DNA of 64,000 bases from Rhodococcus erythropolis NBRC 15567 (GTDB taxonomy: Bacteria; Actinomycetota; Actinomycetes; Mycobacteriales; Mycobacteriaceae). Positions 47,336 through 55,026 of the stretch are shown here, one piece after another (the first letter of the stretch is position 1; each line of letters opens with the position of its first letter). Where the stretch lies: positions 140,499 to 204,498 of the forward strand of contig NZ_BCRM01000010.1 of the NCBI RefSeq assembly GCF_001552595.1. The letters run 5' to 3'. Below the pieces are notes generated by a model. It worked only from the letters and a program-made list of their open reading frames with translations, was not told the DNA's origin and did not search any database. The position numbers and the translations under genes are program-made.

Positions 47336-49318
47336 TCATGCACCACCGTCTTTGTCGACGGTCTCACCCCCGGCCTCTTCGGCGCCCACTTGCCGAAGCT
47401 CGTCGAGCCTCGTCGCCATGGACACCCGAAAGAAGTTCTCGTCTTCACGCCACGAGTGACCGAGGAGCGTGCGGATGCGCTCGAGACGCTGAATGACGGT
47501 GTTCGGGTGATAGTTGAGGGCGCGGGCAGCCTTGGTCGGGCTTCCTTCGTTGCGCACGAGGGCGCGCAGGGTCGCAGTGAGATCGGTGTCCTTGTCGCGG
47601 TCGTAGGCGAGTACCGGGCCGATCACGTCGTCGATGAACTGATGAAGTGATTCCGGATTTTCGCCGAACAGAACGGTGTACGGCAGATACGACGCCGTCG
47701 TGACCGCGCCGTCGGTCTTGCCCAACGCCGAGAGCAGGCGAGCAGTACGCAGGGCAGAGGTGAAGCGCGCCGGGAGGTCTTCGGGACGCTCCGCCGTTGC
47801 CGGCGCAATCACCACGGCGTGAGGTCCCACCGAACCGGTGATCTGGCGGTGAACGACGGTTGCCGCGGCTGCCGGGTTCCCCGAGCGCGAGACCACCGCG
47901 ATCAATCCGGCGTGCTGCGACGCCAAAGCCCCGACCGGCAAACTCTGCCCGATTGCGCGGAGCGCAGCGGTGCGGAGTTCCGGAGCAACCGACACCACGA
48001 GGACGGTATCGAGTTCGCCGAGGGAGATGCCGAGGTTGCGGGTCCGACGTTCGAGATCGCGCCTGCGCTCGGGCGCAGTGCTCAACAGATCGGCGACCAG
48101 TTCGTCACGTGCGCGCCGATCCGCTGCTGCCGCCGCCGTGTGTTGCAACACGAGGATCGCAGTAACCTGAGCGGCCCGTTCCACGGTCCTGAGTTCGACA
48201 GGTCCGATCGGCGCGTCCGAACGATTCAGCAAGATGGCCCCGAGGAATGATTCGCCGGCGGTGATGGCGCTGACGAGTTGGATCACGGTTTCACTGTCAT
48301 CGGCGACAAACGTGCATCGGCCGCTTCGGCGACTCTGGTCGATGGCCTCGGACACGGCGCGAGGTAGAGACAACGGCACCGTCGTGATCTGCTCGCCCGA
48401 GGATTTGACCAGAGGGCGTAGCTCACTGTCGACCACGACGGTGCCGCGCTCGAGTGCGCTGCTGAGGGTTCGTGCAACCTGGGCGTATCCGCCGCCACGG
48501 AGAACGGCGTGGATCAGATCCTGGTGGACGATGTTCGACTTGTCGCGCGCGGACACGTGCTCCCGCAGTTCGTCGAGTGCTCGCCCGGTCTCGGCGGCGG
48601 ATTCCTCGGCGCGGTCGAGTGCCCGCGCTGTTTGCAGGACCACCGAGGCATGATCCGCCAGCGCCGAGAGCAGGGCTATCTGATCGGCAGTAAATCGTCG
48701 TTCCCGGCGGTCGGCGGCAAACAGGACTCCGAGGATCTGGCCGTCCGAGAGCATCGGCACGCCGAGAATCGCCACCAGACCTTCGGCGACTATCGCGGCG
48801 TCGACCACCTCGTCGTGACGCGAATGCGTGTAGTCGCTGTAGTTCTGAACCCATTGGGCTGCTCGAGATTCGGCAATCGCACTGACCAGTCCCGCGCCGG
48901 CGGGAACCTGTAGATGCTGTAGTTCCGGCGAGACGGCGCCTGCTGTCTTTCGAACATTCAGATCTCTGGTGACCACATCGAACTCGGAGAGGTACGTGAC
49001 GTCGGTGCCCATGATGTCGTGTGCTCGGTTGACGAGTCGCTGGAGCAGAGTGTCCACGTCGCGAACTTGCGCGAGTTCACGCGCACTCGAGTAGAGGACC
49101 GCCAATTCGTTCTCGCGACGGCGCAGTCGGCGAAATTCCGACCGACTGGCCCGGATGCGGGCCGCGGTCTGCGTGATCTCCGTTGCGCCGAGGCCGAATT
49201 CGGAAAGTACCTGTTCGACATGTTCGTCACCGACGGAGTCGGACGTCACGTCGAACAGCGCGGCAATCTCGTTGGGTTCTGAGTCGGAGTCTGAATCAGG
49301 GGCGGTCACACCGAACAA
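47336..49318 (-). CDS. PucR/CdaR-type regulator with GAF domain
   Basis: About 660 residues, starting at TTG 49318 or GTG 49309. N-terminal Asp/Glu-rich part and a helix (RRLRRRENELAVLYSSARELAQVRDVDTLLQRLV), then a GAF domain (about 85-235, TYLSEFDVVTRDLNVRKTAG..ILGVPMLSDGQILGVLFAADRRERRFTADQIALLSALADHA), a CdaR middle region and a C-terminal PucR helix-turn-helix (about 590-640, EGSPTKAARALNYHPNTVIQRLERIRTLLG). Such proteins activate catabolic genes in response to substrate. Placed directly before mvaA-mvaB and the permease, it is their likely activator. Confidence 0.87.
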   Translation of the reverse strand: MFGVTAPDSDSDSEPNEIAALFDVTSDSVGDEHVEQVLSEFGLGATEITQTAARIRASRSEFRRLRRRENELAVLYSSARELAQVRDVDTLLQRLVNRAHDIMGTDVTYLSEFDVVTRDLNVRKTAGAVSPELQHLQVPAGAGLVSAIAESRAAQWVQNYSDYTHSRHDEVVDAAIVAEGLVAILGVPMLSDGQILGVLFAADRRERRFTADQIALLSALADHASVVLQTARALDRAEESAAETGRALDELREHVSARDKSNIVHQDLIHAVLRGGGYAQVARTLSSALERGTVVVDSELRPLVKSSGEQITTVPLSLPRAVSEAIDQSRRSGRCTFVADDSETVIQLVSAITAGESFLGAILLNRSDAPIGPVELRTVERAAQVTAILVLQHTAAAAADRRARDELVADLLSTAPERRRDLERRTRNLGISLGELDTVLVVSVAPELRTAALRAIGQSLPVGALASQHAGLIAVVSRSGNPAAAATVVHRQITGSVGPHAVVIAPATAERPEDLPARFTSALRTARLLSALGKTDGAVTTASYLPYTVLFGENPESLHQFIDDVIGPVLAYDRDKDTDLTATLRALVRNEGSPTKAARALNYHPNTVIQRLERIRTLLGHSWREDENFFRVSMATRLDELRQVGAEEAGGETVDKDGGA

Positions 49319-49319
49319 A

Positions 49320-49835
49320 CTACAGACCTGCGGACCTACCGAACTCGTCGAGCGGCGGGGGTGTGTGACTGTTGTTGGCTTCTAATGCATTTCGATCCGT
49401 GCCCGTGCCTCCCAGTTCTTCGTGCAGTCTGTCCATGTCCTTCTCGAGCGCGCTGACCTTTGTCTCGAGGGCGAGAACTTTGCGGTTCAATGCTTGGATG
49501 CTCGCCATGCAGACGCCGTTTGCATCGACGGCCGAGATCCGACGGGTGTTGGATCCCAGGCCGAAGACTGCGGCAAAATCCTGTGCCATCGGTCCGAGAT
49601 GACGGATCGACTTGTGGTCGAAACCGTAACTCCACGTGCTGATTCGGAGAGCCGTCAACCGGTCGAGCACGTCCTGGGCGCTGGTGGGAACGGCTGCGTC
49701 TGTGTCCACGCCGCGGCGACGTGTGGCGTGCGAGAGCACCCACTGCGCGGGGTGGCGCATCGCCGCGTTGACCCGAGTGCTGACCCGAGTGCCCAAATAT
49801 TCAGTGCGCTCGCCCTCGTCAGGCGGTGAGGTCAC
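49320..49835 (-). CDS. S74-chaperone-domain protein with coiled coil
   Basis: 171 residues. Residues about 52-137 (SAQDVLDRLTALRISTWSYG..IRHLGPMAQDFAAVFGL..ISAVDANGVCMASIQALNRKVLALE) match the peptidase S74 / intramolecular chaperone domain found at the end of phage tail spikes and some eukaryotic factors. The usual SD-x-R/K-x-K cleavage segment before the domain is not recognisable (VPTSAQD), so self-cleavage is doubtful. A coiled coil follows (about 107-131). There is no tail-fibre body. It overlaps the upstream 42-residue membrane peptide gene by 17 bases and ends one base before the PucR start. Confidence 0.75.
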   Translation of the reverse strand: MTSPPDEGERTEYLGTRVSTRVNAAMRHPAQWVLSHATRRRGVDTDAAVPTSAQDVLDRLTALRISTWSYGFDHKSIRHLGPMAQDFAAVFGLGSNTRRISAVDANGVCMASIQALNRKVLALETKVSALEKDMDRLHEELGGTGTDRNALEANNSHTPPPLDEFGRSAGL

Positions 49836-49947
49836 GTCGCGCAGTTTTGACGGTCTTGTCGCTCAGCAGAATTCCCGCTCCCGCGCCCAGTAGTCCGAGG
49901 CCGATTCCGACAGCAGCGCTGCCGAGGCCCAAAGCAATTCCCAACAT
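49819..49947 (-). CDS. 42-residue glycine-rich membrane peptide
   Basis: MLGIALGLGSAAVGIGLGLL then GAGAGILLSDKTVKTARRDLTA: one glycine-zipper membrane segment (about 1-29) and a basic tail. The ATG at 49947 has GGAGGA just upstream. Its end overlaps the S74-domain gene by 17 bases, so the two are probably coupled. Glycine zippers favour membrane helix packing or oligomerisation. Family unknown; a longer frame upstream to 50103 lacks coding character. Confidence 0.6.
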   Translation of the reverse strand: MLGIALGLGSAAVGIGLGLLGAGAGILLSDKTVKTARRDLTA

Positions 49948-50235
49948 GATTCCTCCAAAAATTGTGCGGTGAATTGAGGGGCCAGGTGTCCGACGAAAGT
50001 GCTGCCGACCTGCTCCGCGCTCATCTTTCACATTGCTCCGCCGTGCGGGCGATGACAACCCGTCTGGACCGAATTTCTCGTGGAAAACACAGGCGTGCAA
50101 CACTGGGTCAAGAACTGCTGGGTCATCGGCGCCTTGTCGGCGCCGTACGGGCGGCAGTAATCAAGTAGCCATCGACCGATCTCTAACGCAGGTTTATCTG
50201 CGCGCGGCAACGATGACCAGGCAAAAGGGTGGCAT
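49948..50235. other. Intergenic region without supported gene
   Basis: Divergent spacer between the membrane peptide (minus) and a small plus-strand frame. Frames here (for example 49962-50168, plus) lack a ribosome site and family similarity. It contains GGCGCC TTGTC GGCGCC at about 50129-50145; otherwise I see nothing. Confidence 0.4.
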
Positions 50236-50400
50236 GTGAACGAATCGAGCAATGGCTTGTTTTCCGACCTCAGCGCGTCGGAGCCCGTTGTCGACGCAAA
50301 AAGCGCCGAGCAACTGGCGGCCGAGCGTGAAACTGCGGCAGCAGAACGCTCGAACACCGACACCGCTGAACAGCGGCAGTCACAGCTGTTCAGCGGTTAA
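50236..50400 (+). CDS. Possible 54-residue Ala/Glu/Ser-rich protein
   Basis: GTG start (50236) with AGGGTGG about 5-10 bases upstream; 55 codons encoding MNESSNGLFSDLSASEPVV... and a helix-prone AKSAEQLAAERETAAAERSNTDTAEQRQ tail ending LFSG. No membrane segment or cysteine, acidic overall. No family recognised. The last codons lie in a hairpin, and the stop is 5 bases before the convergent VOC gene. A longer minus-strand frame (50028-50363) overlaps it and appears to be its shadow. Confidence 0.4.
   Translation: MNESSNGLFSDLSASEPVVDAKSAEQLAAERETAAAERSNTDTAEQRQSQLFSG
50363..50396. terminator. Hairpin between convergent genes
   Basis: CCGCTGAACAGC (50363-50374) pairs perfectly with GCTGTTCAGCGG (50385-50396), 10-base loop, just downstream of the VOC gene on the minus strand and inside the end of the small plus-strand frame. 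Confidence 0.6.
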
Positions 50401-50405
50401 GCGCG

Positions 50406-50780
50406 TCAGGACTCCTTGATTACCGACAGAACATTGCCGGCTGGATCGGTGAACCACGCGATGTCGGGGCCGTTGCCACGCATGATGCCTCGCGCATCCT
50501 GGGGGAATCCGTCGTATTTCACAAACTCCACGCCACGTGCGGTCAGTTGATCGACGGTTGTGTCGATGTCGTCGACGACGAAGTTGAGAATCGTGTACGT
50601 CGCCGCTTCGTGATTCGGTTTGGGATAGACGAGGATTTCGGTTCCGCCGGCAAGATGTAGCCGAATCAGCCCCATGTCTTCATCGGTCACTTTCAGTCCG
50701 AGTATTTCGCCGTAGAACTTCTTTGCAGCATCGATGTCTGTCACCGAAAATCCGCTGAATGCTTTGGTGTCCGCAAGCAT
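50406..50780 (-). CDS. VOC-superfamily protein (glyoxalase-like)
   Basis: 124 residues with two beta-alpha-beta-beta-beta modules. AFSGFSVTDIDAAKKFYGEILGLKVTD (about 7-33) and TILNFVVDDIDTTVDQLTARGVEF (about 63-86) are the paired openings of a VOC fold, and IAWFTDPAGNVLSVIKE (about 107-123) ends with the canonical metal-ligand Glu position. Members include glyoxalases, dioxygenases and resistance proteins; substrate not assignable. Same strand as a second VOC gene, 29 bases downstream of it. Confidence 0.85.
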   Translation of the reverse strand: MLADTKAFSGFSVTDIDAAKKFYGEILGLKVTDEDMGLIRLHLAGGTEILVYPKPNHEAATYTILNFVVDDIDTTVDQLTARGVEFVKYDGFPQDARGIMRGNGPDIAWFTDPAGNVLSVIKES

Positions 50781-50809
50781 GACTGTCTCCGTTCCTAGCT
50801 GTTGTCGGA

Positions 50810-51223
50810 CTAGGTGGGTTGGGAATCCGTCATTCCGGATTCCATGTCGGCCCTGGCTTCCTCGCTGAACTCGATGATCTGAACGTAGTTTCCGTCGGGG
50901 TCGATCGCGGTGGCGAACAAACTGCCCCCGCGGACTTCGAGCGGAGCGTGCCAGTTTCCGCCGAGTGCGTCGATGCGCTGTGCGATCGACCGGGCGTCGT
51001 CGGTCTCGACGTTGAGGAACATGCGACCCGGTTGGGGGTTGGTCTCACCGACGTCGTCGCGTCTGTCGAGCATTACGTAGAAACCGTTGAAGTCGAGGAC
51101 GTCGTAGCCAGGGTCACCGGGAGTCCGGTCGACCTTCGGGGCGAACGCCTCGGCGTACCAGTCGCGCAAGCGTTCGGGGTTGGTGCTCGAGAGCAAAATG
51201 CTGCTGATGCTGGATCCGGACAT
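50810..51223 (-). CDS. VOC-superfamily protein
   Basis: 137 residues; a different VOC branch from its neighbour. SSILLSSTNPERLRDWYAEAFAPK (about 7-30), FLNVETDDARSIAQRIDALGGNWHAPLE (about 69-96) and ATAIDPDGNYVQIIEFSEEARAD (about 104-126) mark the two modules, with the C-terminal Glu of the metal site present. Precedes the other VOC gene on the minus strand, so the pair may be one unit. Function unknown. Confidence 0.82.
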   Translation of the reverse strand: MSGSSISSILLSSTNPERLRDWYAEAFAPKVDRTPGDPGYDVLDFNGFYVMLDRRDDVGETNPQPGRMFLNVETDDARSIAQRIDALGGNWHAPLEVRGGSLFATAIDPDGNYVQIIEFSEEARADMESGMTDSQPT

Positions 51224-51324
51224 GGGTCCTCCTGCTGTCGGTCGTTACTGTCGTCGGCAATCGCGGCTCTGGCCGCATCACCTCCCAGATACAGACTTCC
51301 CGCAGCGGCGAAACTCATCGCGGC

Positions 51325-51897
51325 TCAGATGTGTTCCGACACCATGATCGCCGTCGTCCCTGGTTCGAGCGCCCGAAAGATGTGCTCCTCGTCGCCGGGA
51401 TAAGCGAGATAGTCGCCCGGTCCGAGCTCGATCGGATCTGCAGTGGGCCCGACCTCCGCTCGCCCGGTGCCGATCACAACGTGTTCGGTGGTGCCGCGCG
51501 CATGCGGAGTCGAAATACGCGGCTCGCCCGGTTCGGCGACTATCCGATACAGATCGCGTCGTGCGTTCGGTGGGCTCGGCGCCAAGAGCGTCGCGATGTA
51601 CGACGCGTTTGCCGAAGCAATTGCGGGACCTTCTCCGGCTCGAATCAATTGAACGGTCTGTGCCTGCGAGTCGACGAGTTGTGAGAACGGCACACCCAAC
51701 GCGTTGCCGAGTGCCCACAGTGTTTCGAGGCTCGGGTTCCCGAGGCCGGATTCGAGTTGGGAGAGTGTGGATTTGGCGATGTCGGCGCGCCGCGCCACCT
51801 CCGAGAGGCTCAAGCCTGCTCGGGCACGTTCGCGTTTGAGTGCGACGGCGACCAGTTTCTGAGGAGTCTCCGCTGTATCCGTTTCATTACTGGTCAT
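51325..51897 (-). CDS. XRE-family regulator with cupin domain
   Basis: 190 residues: a Cro-type helix-turn-helix (about 16-72, LKRERARAGLSLSEVARRADIAKSTLSQLESGLGNPSLETLWALGNALGVPFSQL) and a C-terminal cupin (about 105-188, HARGTTEHVVIGTGRAEVG and GPGDYLAYPGDEEHIFRAL). Such XRE-cupin proteins sense small metabolites. It is divergent from azlC-azlD with 64 bases between, the standard arrangement for control of branched-chain amino-acid export. Confidence 0.9.
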   Translation of the reverse strand: MTSNETDTAETPQKLVAVALKRERARAGLSLSEVARRADIAKSTLSQLESGLGNPSLETLWALGNALGVPFSQLVDSQAQTVQLIRAGEGPAIASANASYIATLLAPSPPNARRDLYRIVAEPGEPRISTPHARGTTEHVVIGTGRAEVGPTADPIELGPGDYLAYPGDEEHIFRALEPGTTAIMVSEHI

Positions 51898-51930
51898 CGT
51901 TCGATTCTCCGATCGGTCGTTCTACTTGAC

Positions 51931-51949
51931 GAACGGTGTCACTTCGTTC
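51931..51949. promoter_or_regulatory. Inverted repeat between XRE-cupin gene and azlC
   Basis: GAACG (51931-51935) and CGTTC (51945-51949) flank nine bases. TAGAAT at 51954-51959, immediately before the azlC ATG, could be a -10 only if another start is used. Candidate XRE operator. Confidence 0.4.
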
Positions 51950-51961
51950 AACATAGAATAC

Positions 51962-52657
51962 ATGCGTTCTTTATGGCGAACAGTTGATGGAGACACGGTT
52001 CGGGTGAGCGTGCTGATCTGGCTCTCCGTGGCCATCGTCGGTGTGTCCTACGGTGTGACGGCAGGATCGGCTGGATTCTCGTTGTGGCAGCTTTCGGCGT
52101 TGGCTGTACTCGTTCTGGGAGCGTCTTCGGAGTTCTTGTTCATCGGAATCATCGCAGCCGGAGGCAGTGCCACCGCTGCTGTTGTGGCGGGCTTGTTGAT
52201 CAACTCACGTAACTTCGCCTACGGGATGTCGGCAGGATCATTTCTCGGCACGGGTCGCTACAAAGATTCAGGCTGGCGCAGTATGGTCGGCGCGCACCTG
52301 GTCAACGACGAAAGCGTCGCGGTCGCCATGGCGCAGGAATCGGTGGAGCGCAAGCGTGCGGCTTTTTGGTTCTGTGGAATCGGGATCGCGGTGTCGTGGC
52401 CGATCGGAGCGCTGCTGGGCGGGCTGCTCGGCAGCGTCGTCCGAGACCCCGGCGCGTTGGGATTGGATGCCGCGTTTCCGGCTGTCATTCTGGCCCCTGT
52501 CTTGCCTGTGCTGAAGGAAAAGGTGACACTGCTTGCCGCCCTGATCGGTGCAGCAGTCGCGGTGGCCACGTCGCCGTTCCTGCCGCCCGGTACCGCGCCG
52601 CTCGTAGCGCTGCTGAGTATCGCAGTGACGATACCGTTCCGGGAGAAGGTTCGATGA
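51962..52657 (+). CDS. azlC: Branched-chain amino-acid exporter, large subunit
   Basis: 231 residues with about seven membrane segments. VGVSYGVTAGSAGFSLWQLSALAVLVLGASSEFLFIG (about 26-62), LLINSRNFAYGMSAG (about 78-92) and AHLVNDESVAVAM (about 108-120) are the AzlC signatures. With AzlD it exports valine/leucine/isoleucine or analogues; substrates are by family. The ATG at 51962 is used because earlier frame positions fall in the promoter. It overlaps azlD by ATGA. Confidence 0.9.
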   Translation: MRSLWRTVDGDTVRVSVLIWLSVAIVGVSYGVTAGSAGFSLWQLSALAVLVLGASSEFLFIGIIAAGGSATAAVVAGLLINSRNFAYGMSAGSFLGTGRYKDSGWRSMVGAHLVNDESVAVAMAQESVERKRAAFWFCGIGIAVSWPIGALLGGLLGSVVRDPGALGLDAAFPAVILAPVLPVLKEKVTLLAALIGAAVAVATSPFLPPGTAPLVALLSIAVTIPFREKVR

Positions 52658-52974
52658 ATACCGCGTCGGTCTGGATCGGTATTGTCGTGTTCGCTTGCGG
52701 CTCTTACGCTTTGCGGGCAAGTGGCGTTCTGCTCCGCTCTCGGGTGAAGCTTTCGAGCTTTGCCGAGAAAACCCTCGATCGTGCTGTCGTGGTGCTGCTG
52801 CTTGCAGTGGTTGCGACATCGACGATCTTCATCGGGCATGACGTTGCAGGGCCGGCGCGGATGCTCGGTGTGGTGGCCGGAGGCATCTGCGCCTGGTTCA
52901 AGGCGCCGTTGGTACTAGTGGTGATTGCCGCGGCCGGCACTACTGCATTACTACGGCTGTCAGGGGTGTCGTAG
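52654..52974 (+). CDS. azlD: Branched-chain amino-acid exporter, small subunit
   Basis: 106 residues with four membrane segments (WIGIVVFACGSYALRASGVLL at about 7-27, then segments near 47-62, 70-84, 88-104). The SYALRASG motif near the N-terminus is characteristic of AzlD. The ATG is fixed by overlap with azlC. Its stop runs 15 bases into the convergent bioQ gene, so the two messages overlap tail to tail. Confidence 0.88.
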   Translation: MNTASVWIGIVVFACGSYALRASGVLLRSRVKLSSFAEKTLDRAVVVLLLAVVATSTIFIGHDVAGPARMLGVVAGGICAWFKAPLVLVVIAAAGTTALLRLSGVS

Positions 52975-53616
52975 AGCCGATTCGGTGCGCGTTGAATGTG
53001 TGGTCGAATTCAGGCGAGTGCGGATGCCGTCGATGAACAGGTCCAGGCCGAACTGGAAGCGCACTGTCGGATCGCCGTCGAGGAGGTCCTCGTCGGAACC
53101 GCCGCCGATCACCTCGGGGGAGTCGGGGGAAATGGGTGCTCGGGTAAGTGCCCCCATTTCTTCCATCTGCGCTCGGGACTGCTCGTCGACGGTGTGGCCG
53201 AGCACGTAGTACAGCAGGGCGTACGCCGCGAGTTGGGCATGCTCGCGTGATAGCCCGGATTCTTCGCCGGCGTGTACGAAGTGCTCGCGCACCTTGCTGC
53301 TTGTCATCCGCGAGGCGAAGGTGGCACTGACCAACTCGGCGCCGTCGCGGTGCGCCAGCAGGGCAGACCGAAGTCTGTGTGCCAGTTCGGAATACGCGTC
53401 TTGCCATGTCTCTGCGTCTACGGGAGTGTCGAGGTCTTCGAGGATCTTGTCGACGACCGCACCGAGCAAGGTCTGCTTGTTCGGGAAGTGCCAGTACAGG
53501 GCGCCGGGTTGGACACCCAGTGACGTTGCGAGCCTGCGCATCGTGAGGTCGGCAAGTCCGAACTCGTCGAGTATCGCCATGGCGCCGTCCAGCACGTCGC
53601 CGCGTCGCAACTGCAC
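52960..53616 (-). CDS. bioQ: TetR-family biotin repressor BioQ
   Basis: 218 residues starting with GTG behind GAGGGGAA. DNA-binding region [55 protein letters not shown] (about 5-59), the TetR-class form with a long C-terminal TetR_C domain. It is divergent from bioB with two BioQ boxes between, as in mycobacteria where bioQ neighbours bioB. It should repress bioB and, through the box at 39624, bioA and bioFD. Ligand handling is not visible from sequence. Confidence 0.88.
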   Translation of the reverse strand: MQLRRGDVLDGAMAILDEFGLADLTMRRLATSLGVQPGALYWHFPNKQTLLGAVVDKILEDLDTPVDAETWQDAYSELAHRLRSALLAHRDGAELVSATFASRMTSSKVREHFVHAGEESGLSREHAQLAAYALLYYVLGHTVDEQSRAQMEEMGALTRAPISPDSPEVIGGGSDEDLLDGDPTVRFQFGLDLFIDGIRTRLNSTTHSTRTESALRHP

Positions 53617-53709
53617 TTGTTGTTCCCCTCGTTTCGTCCCGCTGTGGACCGCTCGCGATCGGATGTCGATCGGACCCGCCTTTGACAGTATTCCACCACG
53701 TCTCTAACG

Positions 53710-53739
53710 TGAACACCGTTCAACTTGTACGGTGTTCAA
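53710..53739. promoter_or_regulatory. Two BioQ boxes upstream of bioB
   Basis: TGAACACCGTTCA (53710-53722) is a perfect TGAAC-N3-GTTCA palindrome. TTGTACGGTGTTCAA (53725-53739) is one mismatch from the box at 39624-39638. Centres are 16 bases apart, between divergent bioQ and bioB. Confidence 0.85.
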
Positions 53740-53765
53740 TTTTGCTGGTTTCGAAGGAGACGTCT

Positions 53766-54794
53766 GTGACCCCGCCCCCGATTAGCACGGCCCCTGCGAC
53801 GGTCGACATCCTCGACCAGGCGCGCGAGCAAGTTCTCGAAAGAGGAGTTGGCCTGACCGAAAGCCAGGTGCTCGACGTACTCCGACTCGACGACGACAGG
53901 CTCGAAGACCTGCTGGCTCTCGCCCACGATGTGCGTATGAAATGGTGTGGACCGGAGGTCGAGGTCGAGGGCATCATCAGCCTCAAGACGGGCGGTTGCC
54001 CCGAGGACTGCCATTTCTGCTCGCAGTCCGGACTCTTCCAGTCGCCGGTTCGCGCGGCCTGGTTGGACATCCCGAGCCTGGTGGAAGCTGCCAAGCAGAC
54101 TGCGAAGTCGGGCGCTACCGAGTTCTGCATCGTGGCCGCCGTCCGCGGACCTGACGCCCGGTTGCTCGCTCAGGTAGCCGCAGGTATCGAGGCGATCCGC
54201 AATGAGGTCGACATCCAGATCGCCTGCTCGCTCGGCATGCTGACCCAGGAACAGGTCGACCAACTGGCCGCCATGGGTGTGCACCGGTACAACCACAACT
54301 TGGAGACCTCGAAGTCGCACTTCCCGAACGTCGTGACCACGCACTCGTGGGAAGAGCGGTGGAACACGCTTCGGATGGTTCGCGAAGCAGGCATGGAAGT
54401 GTGCTGCGGCGGAATCCTCGGTATGGGTGAATCATTGGAGCAGCGCGCAGAATTTGCCGCGAACTTGGCTGAGCTCGAGCCGGACGAGGTCCCGCTCAAC
54501 TTCCTCAACCCGCGTCCCGGCACCCCCTTCGGGGATCTGGATGTGCTGCCCGCCAGCGAGGCGCTCAAGTCCGTGGCGGCATTCCGTCTCGCGCTGCCCC
54601 GCACGATCCTGCGCTTCGCGGGTGGACGCGAGATCACCCTCGGCGACCTGGGTGCCAAGCAGGGTATCCTCGGTGGAATCAACGCCGTCATCGTCGGCAA
54701 CTACCTGACGACCCTCGGGCGTCCCGCCGAGAAGGATCTGGATTTGTTGGTGGATCTGCAGATGCCGATCAAAGCACTGAACGACACTCTGTGA
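53766..54794 (+). CDS. bioB: Biotin synthase
   Basis: Radical-SAM enzyme inserting sulfur into dethiobiotin. 342 residues. The CxxxCxxC cluster is Cys78, Cys82, Cys85 ([13 protein letters not shown]). [17 protein letters not shown] (about 177-193), [12 protein letters not shown] (about 216-227) and [13 protein letters not shown] (about 248-260) line the barrel, with Arg in the C-terminal RFAGGRE near the [2Fe-2S] site. GTG 53766 has AAGGAGA 4 bases upstream. Its stop overlaps the auxiliary gene (GTGA). Confidence 0.95.
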   Translation: MTPPPISTAPATVDILDQAREQVLERGVGLTESQVLDVLRLDDDRLEDLLALAHDVRMKWCGPEVEVEGIISLKTGGCPEDCHFCSQSGLFQSPVRAAWLDIPSLVEAAKQTAKSGATEFCIVAAVRGPDARLLAQVAAGIEAIRNEVDIQIACSLGMLTQEQVDQLAAMGVHRYNHNLETSKSHFPNVVTTHSWEERWNTLRMVREAGMEVCCGGILGMGESLEQRAEFAANLAELEPDEVPLNFLNPRPGTPFGDLDVLPASEALKSVAAFRLALPRTILRFAGGREITLGDLGAKQGILGGINAVIVGNYLTTLGRPAEKDLDLLVDLQMPIKALNDTL

Positions 54795-55015
54795 GCACTC
54801 CGGTGACCGAGGAGCGGTACAACCCGTTCACCGGGCGTCGGATCGTCGACGGTGTCGACGATCCGACGCCGACTGCGGCGTCGATGGGGCTAGAGCCGCC
54901 TCGCTTCTGCGAGCAGTGCGGGCGCCGCATGATCGTTCAGGTCAGCCCTGACGGGTGGTGGGCGAAATGCTCCCGACACGGTGTCGTCGACTCGATCGAC
55001 GCCGCCCGCAGGTAG
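54791..55015 (+). CDS. bsaP: Biotin synthase auxiliary protein, Rv1590 type
   Basis: 74 residues directly coupled to bioB by a GTGA overlap. [13 protein letters not shown] start, then FCEQCGRRM with Cys40 and Cys43 and a second half with [13 protein letters not shown] (Cys60, His63), a probable metal or Fe-S site. The mycobacterial homologue (Rv1590 type) is reported to support BioB function; here the gene position and the metal ligands agree. It probably works with the BioB iron-sulfur clusters; mechanism not shown by sequence. Confidence 0.82.
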   Translation: MSTPVTEERYNPFTGRRIVDGVDDPTPTAASMGLEPPRFCEQCGRRMIVQVSPDGWWAKCSRHGVVDSIDAARR

Positions 55016-55026
55016 CGTCACTCTGT

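Noticed and set aside
49320..49947. Prophage based on the S74 domain
   Set aside because: No capsid, tail, integrase or lysis genes around; only the isolated domain protein is present.
49962..50168. A 68-residue plus-strand frame in the gap upstream of the membrane peptide
   Set aside because: No ribosome site and random-looking composition.
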